Part shown: positions 6,243 through 9,958 of the stretch, in pieces
How the letters are laid out: each line of letters begins with the position of its first letter
How positions within the stretch are numbered: position 1 is the stretch's first letter
Assembly: GCA_039199225.1 (NCBI GenBank)
Contig: JBCCSZ010000294.1
Span: 1 to 9,958 of the forward strand
Reading direction: 5' to 3'
Source: JBCCSZ01 sp039199225
Lineage (GTDB): Bacteria > Bacteroidota > Bacteroidia > Chitinophagales > Saprospiraceae
Length of the DNA: 9,958 bases
The notes under the pieces: generated by a model
What the model was told of the DNA's origin: nothing
The model's database searches: none
The model's input: only the letters and a program-made list of their open reading frames with translations
Position numbers and translations under genes: made by a program

Positions 6243-7103
6243 TCAAGCCATTTGACGATAGGTGGAAGGTGGATACTGATATGCCTTTTGAAAAACTTTT
6301 GAGAAATGCGCCAGGTCTTTGAAGCCGCAATCGAAGGCAATATCGGATACCCGCAGAGCGGTTGCTTTGAGCAATTTGGCAGCTTGCTCCAACCGACGCC
6401 GACGAATGTATTTGGCAGGTGAGCAGTTGTAGTGACGGACAAACGCTCTTTTGAATGAACTGAGGCTCAGGTTGGTCAGGGCGGCCAATTCTTCCAGGCT
6501 GCAGTTGTTGTACAGATTGCTTTCAATGACCTCCTGGAAATCCACGGCGCTGGCATTAAACAATCGATGAAAAAGCGACTGTATGGCGGCAACATTGTCG
6601 GTTTTGACCAGTAGCAAAATCAGTTCTTTGAGTTTGAGCTTGAGCAATTCATCGCTGACCATATCGGGATTGTCAAAATAAAAGTGGAGGCTGTCCATGT
6701 ATTTACGCATCAGGGAATCAACCTTAACCTTGGCAACATGGATCGGCCGGGCCTTTTTGAGGTGCAGCATAAAATCGGGGAACTCCTTATCGTATAGCAT
6801 CTTGAGTACCTCCGGATATAGATGAATGGCTATGGCTTCGCAATGAGTACTTTGGCTGGCCGAAAAATATTCATTGAGGTAGTTGCCACATTGCATGACG
6901 AGCCCTTCTTGCGTCTTAACAGATACCTCCTCGTAGGGAGTGACAACCTTTGCATTGCCTTCAACTACATAGTAAAAGCAAGCATCATTGGGCATGCGGA
7001 CCGTCAGCCGTAAGGGAGCCTCAAAGATGGCCTTTTCGAATACCTTTTTTTCAAATAAATCAAATTGTTGGTGTGCCTTTAGCATTTGGATAATGTTGAG
7101 CAT
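6243..7103 (-). CDS. AraC-family transcriptional regulator
   Basis: A 286-residue DNA-binding regulator. The C-terminal 100 residues form the typical AraC double helix-turn-helix: the first at about 201-222 (CSLEELAALTNLSLSSFKRAF), the linker RRRRLEQAAKLL (234-245), and the second at about 251-272 with RVSDIAFDCGFKDLAHFSKVF, followed by the conserved F-x-x-x-x-x-x-P-x-x-Y-R end. The N-terminal part, about 25-110, looks like a small beta-barrel sensor of the ExsA-like kind (CFYYVVEGNAKV near 42-53). It is followed by an alpha-helical stretch to about 190. The ligand is unknown. The ATG at 7103 is used; an ATG six codons in is an alternative. Possible targets are the pentapeptide-nucleoside hydrolase pair just downstream or the SRPBCC genes just upstream, but the sequence does not decide this. 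A hairpin terminator separates it from the upstream SRPBCC gene, so it probably has its own promoter within 7104-7306. Confidence 0.93.
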   Translation of the reverse strand: MLNIIQMLKAHQQFDLFEKKVFEKAIFEAPLRLTVRMPNDACFYYVVEGNAKVVTPYEEVSVKTQEGLVMQCGNYLNEYFSASQSTHCEAIAIHLYPEVLKMLYDKEFPDFMLHLKKARPIHVAKVKVDSLMRKYMDSLHFYFDNPDMVSDELLKLKLKELILLLVKTDNVAAIQSLFHRLFNASAVDFQEVIESNLYNNCSLEELAALTNLSLSSFKRAFVRHYNCSPAKYIRRRRLEQAAKLLKATALRVSDIAFDCGFKDLAHFSKVFQKAYQYPPSTYRQMA

Positions 7104-7306
7104 TGATGGATGAAGAGTCAGACTTATAGTCGCCTCTTTGTAGAAAGCGAAAGCATGTCTGTAAATCCTTGCTGCTTTTTAGATTATCCGAGCTGTACGG
7201 AAGGAATGTTCTTTACAAATACTACTAAGGGGGGCGATTTGTTCACAGCGGAGGTCATTCTTTTTTTCATCACCCAGCCAATTACCCATTGCCACCACAT
7301 AGGAAA

Positions 7307-7334
7307 GCCCCGAAAAGTCCATACTTCTCGGGGC
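7307..7334 (-). terminator. Hairpin terminator after the secreted SRPBCC gene
   Basis: On the minus strand, GCCCCGAGAAG pairs with CTTTTCGGGGC over 11 positions around a six-base loop (TATGGA), with a single G-U pair. On the plus strand that G-U pair becomes an A-C mismatch, so the structure suits minus-strand transcription. It lies 24 bases beyond the stop of the SRPBCC gene at 7359. The T run that follows is short (TTTCC), so it may act as a weak intrinsic terminator or a 3' stability hairpin. Confidence 0.6.
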
Positions 7335-7358
7335 CAAACGGACCGTTTTATTTAACAA

Positions 7359-7958
7359 TCAGATGCTGGCTTTTTTAGCTTTGTACTGCTTTTTAACCAG
7401 CTTAAAATTGTCCTTGTTGACCTTCTCACCGGTCTTGACATGGTGTTCAATGGCAATGGCATAATCGCGTATCATCTTTTTAAAACTCCCTTTCATCATG
7501 CCTCCCATGAAGGCAGGTTTGGTTCGGTAAGTCATATCAAATACAAAGCGGCTGGTATTGGCATCGATGGCTTCTACCTTATATATGGCAAAGGTATGCT
7601 CTGGCGAGACGGGAAATTTGCCAGCCTTAAAAACCTGATTCCGAAAAGTGCGGTTGGTAGGATCGTAGTCCAACTGCTTTTCTTTCACATAGCGGGTTCC
7701 CTTTTTATTGAAGTGACAAACCCGCTCGGCCCCCTCTCCTCCTTTGAGTGATCCATTGATGTAATCAGAGCTGATGATCTTAGGATGCGAATTGGCGATG
7801 CTACCATAATCTTCGCCGACAACCGCCCAGACCTTATCGGCCGGAGCATCAATAACATAACTGATGGTAAGCTTTTTAACCTTCTTTTGTGCCTGCAGTG
7901 CCGTCAATACAAATGTAGAAAGCACCATTGCAATAGCTAATCGAATACTCATTTTCAT
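7359..7958 (-). CDS. Exported SRPBCC (START/Bet v 1-like) family protein
   Basis: A 199-residue protein with a cleavable signal peptide: basic start MKMSIR, hydrophobic core to about residue 20, and a likely cut after A-L-Q-A (around 23). The mature part has the SRPBCC hallmark TISYVIDAPADKVWAVVGED (31-50), a strand-loop pattern through FDMTYRTKP (140-148), and a long C-terminal helix about 155-176. This fold makes a deep hydrophobic pocket that binds lipids, polyketides or other small hydrophobic molecules. The C-terminal 25 residues are Lys-rich. The function is unknown, and an exported SRPBCC protein is less common than a cytoplasmic one. The ATG at 7958 is used; a second ATG two codons in is possible. 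An inverted repeat just upstream may be its operator. The related cytoplasmic SRPBCC gene ends 116 bases upstream. Confidence 0.85.
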   Translation of the reverse strand: MKMSIRLAIAMVLSTFVLTALQAQKKVKKLTISYVIDAPADKVWAVVGEDYGSIANSHPKIISSDYINGSLKGGEGAERVCHFNKKGTRYVKEKQLDYDPTNRTFRNQVFKAGKFPVSPEHTFAIYKVEAIDANTSRFVFDMTYRTKPAFMGGMMKGSFKKMIRDYAIAIEHHVKTGEKVNKDNFKLVKKQYKAKKASI

Positions 7959-7973
7959 TTTTAAATATTTTGG

Positions 7974-8000
7974 TTGAACAATTTTCTAAATGCTGTTCAA
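7974..8000. promoter_or_regulatory. Inverted repeat TTGAACA-N13-TGTTCAA upstream of SRPBCC gene
   Basis: Two perfect 7-base arms, ttgaaca (7974-7980) and tgttcaa (7994-8000), are separated by 13 bases, with centres 20 bases apart. That is about two helical turns, as expected for a dimeric regulator's site. It lies 16-42 bases upstream of the exported SRPBCC gene's ATG. A match of this size can occur by chance in 10 kb; its position is the main reason to list it. Confidence 0.3.
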
Positions 8001-8074
8001 AGTTGTGCAAATTCGCTTTGTTGCTTTTGGCTATTTGGTCCAATGATTTGTGCATTCCGACCAATCTATGCGAT

Positions 8075-8512
8075 TTAGGCAGCCTCCTGCAAGGCCAACT
8101 TCTCCAAGCCGTCGAACCCCATTTGGTAAAGTCCCTTCAGGTTTTCTTCTACGGCAGGGAAATCTTCCTCTGCAATGTCAAAGGAGGCGCTCCAAGTAAT
8201 GTTGGTCTTGCCAGCCCCCACTGCTTGTAGTTGAAATTTGCCTTTGTAATTTTGCAGCGGCATCATATTTTGTGCGTAAATCGAATATTCAAAGCTGTAG
8301 TTTCTCTCATCGATCCGATCAATGGTTTCGCTGAGCTTTTTGCCATCCACCGTCTCGCAATACCGACGCAGGATGCTACCTGCTCCTTCCAGCCTGCAAC
8401 TGCTAATGAACGGCAGCCATTCGTTGACGCCTCCGGCTCGACTGATGATTTGCCACAGCGCGTCTACAGGGGCATTCAATACAGTTGTTCGGGAAAAATT
8501 CTTATTCGTCAT
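8075..8512 (-). CDS. SRPBCC family protein (polyketide cyclase/dehydrase-like)
   Basis: A 145-residue cytoplasmic protein of the START/Bet v 1-like superfamily, close in style to polyketide_cyc2. Residues 5-35 show the N-terminal strand and the two pocket helices: FSRTTVLNAPVDALWQIISR, then GGVNEWLPF. These are followed by the antiparallel sheet (RLEGAGSILRRY; ERNYSFEYSIY; NITWSASFDI) and the long C-terminal helix from about 119 to 142. It is close to the usual length of 140-150. The ligand is unknown. The start is set at the ATG at 8512; an adjoining ATG at 8515 adds one residue, and a TTG at 8539 would add nine with no family support. It lies upstream of the exported SRPBCC gene in the same direction, suggesting related roles or old duplication, though the two sequences are clearly diverged. 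Confidence 0.85.
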   Translation of the reverse strand: MTNKNFSRTTVLNAPVDALWQIISRAGGVNEWLPFISSCRLEGAGSILRRYCETVDGKKLSETIDRIDERNYSFEYSIYAQNMMPLQNYKGKFQLQAVGAGKTNITWSASFDIAEEDFPAVEENLKGLYQMGFDGLEKLALQEAA

Positions 8513-8550
8513 CATTCCAAATGAGTTTAGATTTAACAATAGATTGATGA

Positions 8551-8694
8551 CACAAAGATGCCAGGACTAACGCAGCCGCTATTGGCCATGCAGTCCAAAG
8601 AATTGTCGATTCAGCTCAATTGGAAAGTTTGCTCAACGAAGGAGATGTTCCTTCCATGCCACGGCAGGAAAGCTTTCGTAAGCTTATTAGGTAG
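8551..8694 (+). pseudogene. Possible coding remnant on the plus strand
   Basis: The plus strand is open for 47 codons between an in-frame TGA (8548-8550) and a TAG (8692-8694). The peptide has normal protein character: NAAAIGHAVQRIVDSAQLES (from about residue 7) looks like an amphipathic helix, then LLNEGDVPSMPRQESFRKLI. It has no start codon before the Met at 8656, and I recognise no family. It may be the C-terminal end of a lost gene, or chance. It occupies most of the gap between the lipoprotein gene and the SRPBCC gene, and is the only protein-like reading on the plus strand outside antisense shadows. Confidence 0.25.
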
Positions 8695-8724
8695 GATTGT
8701 AGGAAAAAGGTAAGTTAAAGGGTT

Positions 8725-9393
8725 CTACTCATATTTCGAGAACTCCTCGATACCACTCCACTGGCCATCTACTTTTCGGAAAAAGAGGGTTCGAATGCGC
8801 GGTTGTAAACCTAGACGAGGATGCACCTCACCGATCGGTAGTATGTAGGAAACCTCAATGTAATCTTCCAATTCATACCAATAAACGGCTTCTGTGCGGT
8901 TGGTCTGTAGATCGACGTTCAGAATAACTTCATCGGCCAGATCGCTGATTCCGAGCCTGTCGTAAAATTCAAGAACCTCCTCCTGGTCGCTGAGTTTGCC
9001 GGGAATCATGTACATATTGAGGCCATTCGACGACTGTCCAAAACCACTGCCATCTCCATTGAAGCGATAGCGGAAAGAGGCAATGGGACCAATGAAACCA
9101 TTGTACTTGCGTTGGCTTACCCAGCCCTCCATACTCAGCACATCCGAATTCTGAAGGACGATGTCCAAATCCAGCTTGGTGCCTTGCCGATTTTTGGTAA
9201 CGATCTTACCGATGCGATCTCCCCAAATGAGGCCGGCATCAGGCAGGTCCATGAACGATTGCAAGAAATTGACCTGTGTGAAGGGATTGGGCGAAACGGG
9301 GCCGGAGCTTGCCGTTTCCTCCTCCTGGCTCTTAGACTGGCAGGCTACAATTAGTAGCAATAATGGGATGAACTTTAAGTAAGAAGACAACAT
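8725..9393 (-). CDS. Uncharacterised lipoprotein
   Basis: A 222-residue exported lipoprotein of no recognised family. The ATG at 9393 gives a compact signal peptide: MLSSYLKF, hydrophobic core IPLLLLIVA, then lipobox Cys18 followed by QSKSQEEE, a polar tether. Acidic residues after the lipobox region are common in Bacteroidota surface lipoproteins, but surface location is not shown. The mature part appears mixed alpha/beta, with a Gly-rich segment FNGDGSGFGQSSNG near residue 112 and a strand-rich C-terminus (YWYELEDYIEVSYI; RIRTLFFRKVDGQWSGIEEF). A longer frame from a TTG at 9438 would bury the signal peptide behind 15 extra residues and is rejected. It is followed by a 209-base gap before the SRPBCC gene. 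Expression may come from the candidate promoter at 9469-9499. Confidence 0.8.
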   Translation of the reverse strand: MLSSYLKFIPLLLLIVACQSKSQEEETASSGPVSPNPFTQVNFLQSFMDLPDAGLIWGDRIGKIVTKNRQGTKLDLDIVLQNSDVLSMEGWVSQRKYNGFIGPIASFRYRFNGDGSGFGQSSNGLNMYMIPGKLSDQEEVLEFYDRLGISDLADEVILNVDLQTNRTEAVYWYELEDYIEVSYILPIGEVHPRLGLQPRIRTLFFRKVDGQWSGIEEFSKYE

Positions 9394-9468
9394 AGGACAA
9401 AGGTTTTCCGAATGTGCAATACACAGTACGATATTCAAACACCAATAAACATTAGATGGTTGCTATTA

Positions 9469-9499
9469 TAAAGATACTTCTTTTTCCACGCAAAGGAAA
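9469..9499 (-). promoter_or_regulatory. Candidate Bacteroidota-type promoter for the lipoprotein gene
   Basis: On the minus strand, TTTC (9496-9499), a 19-base spacer and TATCTTTA (9469-9476) resemble the Bacteroidota sigma-ABfr consensus TTTG / TAnnTTTG, with one mismatch in each element. The -7 box lies about 75 bases upstream of the lipoprotein ATG, in the gap after the methyltransferase stop. The match is plausible but not strong. Confidence 0.3.
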
Positions 9500-9547
9500 G
9501 AGCTCGAAATTATTTGCCAATTGTCAAAAATCCGCCAATCAATCGGG

Positions 9548-9958
9548 TCATTTGGTAGCTAAGAGAGCATACACCAAAGGAAACTTATTGCCAAACCGCT
9601 CGATCTGGAATTGGTTGGGTCCCACTTCTACCATACCAGCCAAACAGTTGTAAGGCGAGTAATTGTACTCTTTAAAAGTGTCGATCCGAAGGTTCTTGCG
9701 GAGCAGGCTCGTCATCACCTCTCCAAGGCTGTGGTTCCAACAAACGGAGGTTAGTTTCGTACCAGCATCCTCTACAGCATAGCTGCCCTCCGTGGTTTCG
9801 ACAATGGCGTCATCTTTAAAATAATTGTAGGCAACTTCCGAAAAATCATCGCTAAACATCCAAACGGCTGGATGAAATTCTGCAAAGACAAAGCGACCAC
9901 CTGGCTTTATGAAATGGGCAACAACATCGGCCCAGCGATCCAAATCCGGCAACCAACT
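9548..9958 (-). CDS. Class I SAM-dependent methyltransferase, C-terminal part (cut by window edge)
   Basis: The last 136 residues of a gene whose start lies beyond the right edge. The frame is open to the edge: the codons before PDLDRW read Ser-Trp-Leu, so the first apparent start (a TTG at 9952) is internal. The visible part begins at the motif WLPDLDRWADVVAHF, then FIKPGGRFVFAEFHP, the motif III region typical of class I methyltransferases of the UbiE/BioC-like type. After that comes a substrate-binding segment with DDFSEVAYNYF and a C-terminal strand pair ending FPLVYALLATK. The cofactor-binding glycine motif must be in the missing part. The substrate cannot be told. These enzymes methylate small molecules and are cytoplasmic. 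Confidence 0.85.
   Translation of the reverse strand, partial: SWLPDLDRWADVVAHFIKPGGRFVFAEFHPAVWMFSDDFSEVAYNYFKDDAIVETTEGSYAVEDAGTKLTSVCWNHSLGEVMTSLLRKNLRIDTFKEYNYSPYNCLAGMVEVGPNQFQIERFGNKFPLVYALLATK

Noticed and set aside
5748..6302. Plus-strand open frame of 184 codons
   Set aside because: Antisense to the pentapeptide-repeat gene; its openness follows from the repeated codon pattern of that gene.
7110..7355. Plus-strand open frame of 81 codons in the gap between the SRPBCC and AraC genes
   Set aside because: It runs through the hairpin terminator, has no recognisable features, and the gap is better explained as terminator plus regulator promoter.
8553..8560. CATCTTTG on the minus strand as a -7 box for the cytoplasmic SRPBCC gene
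   Set aside because: One mismatch to TAnnTTTG and no TTTG at the expected upstream distance.
8670..8685. aagctt-tcgt-aagctt hairpin as terminator of the lipoprotein gene
   Set aside because: Only six mostly A-T pairs, and no T run follows on the minus strand.

Overview
The window looks like chromosomal DNA of a Bacteroidota bacterium, possibly a Saprospiria or Cytophagia-like lineage. This rests on two lipoproteins with short lipoboxes, ATG starts with few clear Shine-Dalgarno sites, an AraC regulator with an unusual N-terminal sensor, a C-terminal module resembling effector-associated domain 11 (EAD11), and a general protein style typical of the phylum. No rRNA, tRNA, CRISPR array, transposase or integrase was seen. 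All eleven supported genes lie on the minus strand, so transcription runs from high to low coordinates.

In transcription order, the right end holds the C-terminal part of a class I SAM-dependent methyltransferase, cut by the window edge (9548-9958), and an unrecognised lipoprotein (8725-9393). Next come two START/Bet v 1-like (SRPBCC) proteins, one cytoplasmic (8075-8512) and one with a signal peptide (7359-7958) that is followed by a hairpin terminator. An AraC-family regulator (6243-7103) follows.

The centre holds a tight pair: a pentapeptide-repeat protein (5574-6155) and a nucleoside hydrolase (4639-5568), with 5 bases between them. The hydrolase carries tryptophans suggesting the purine-specific type. 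After 83 bases comes a two-domain protein (3923-4555) with a winged-helix-like N-terminus and a C-terminus resembling EAD11, an adaptor domain known from bacterial conflict systems.

Between that gene and the next housekeeping-like pair lies an AT-rich stretch (about 2770-3922). It holds one unrecognised 239-residue protein (2836-3555) whose layout recalls bacterial gasdermins; this is a weak, fold-level hypothesis. The left part holds an alpha/beta hydrolase (1906-2721) and an isoprenylcysteine methyltransferase-like membrane protein (1447-1899), which probably share a transcript, then a beta-propeller lipoprotein of the SdiA-regulated type (292-1368).

Most of the window reads as ordinary chromosomal content. 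The best candidates for something new are the EAD11-like adaptor without an attached effector, and the AT-rich orphan beside it. Whether they work together cannot be decided from the sequence.
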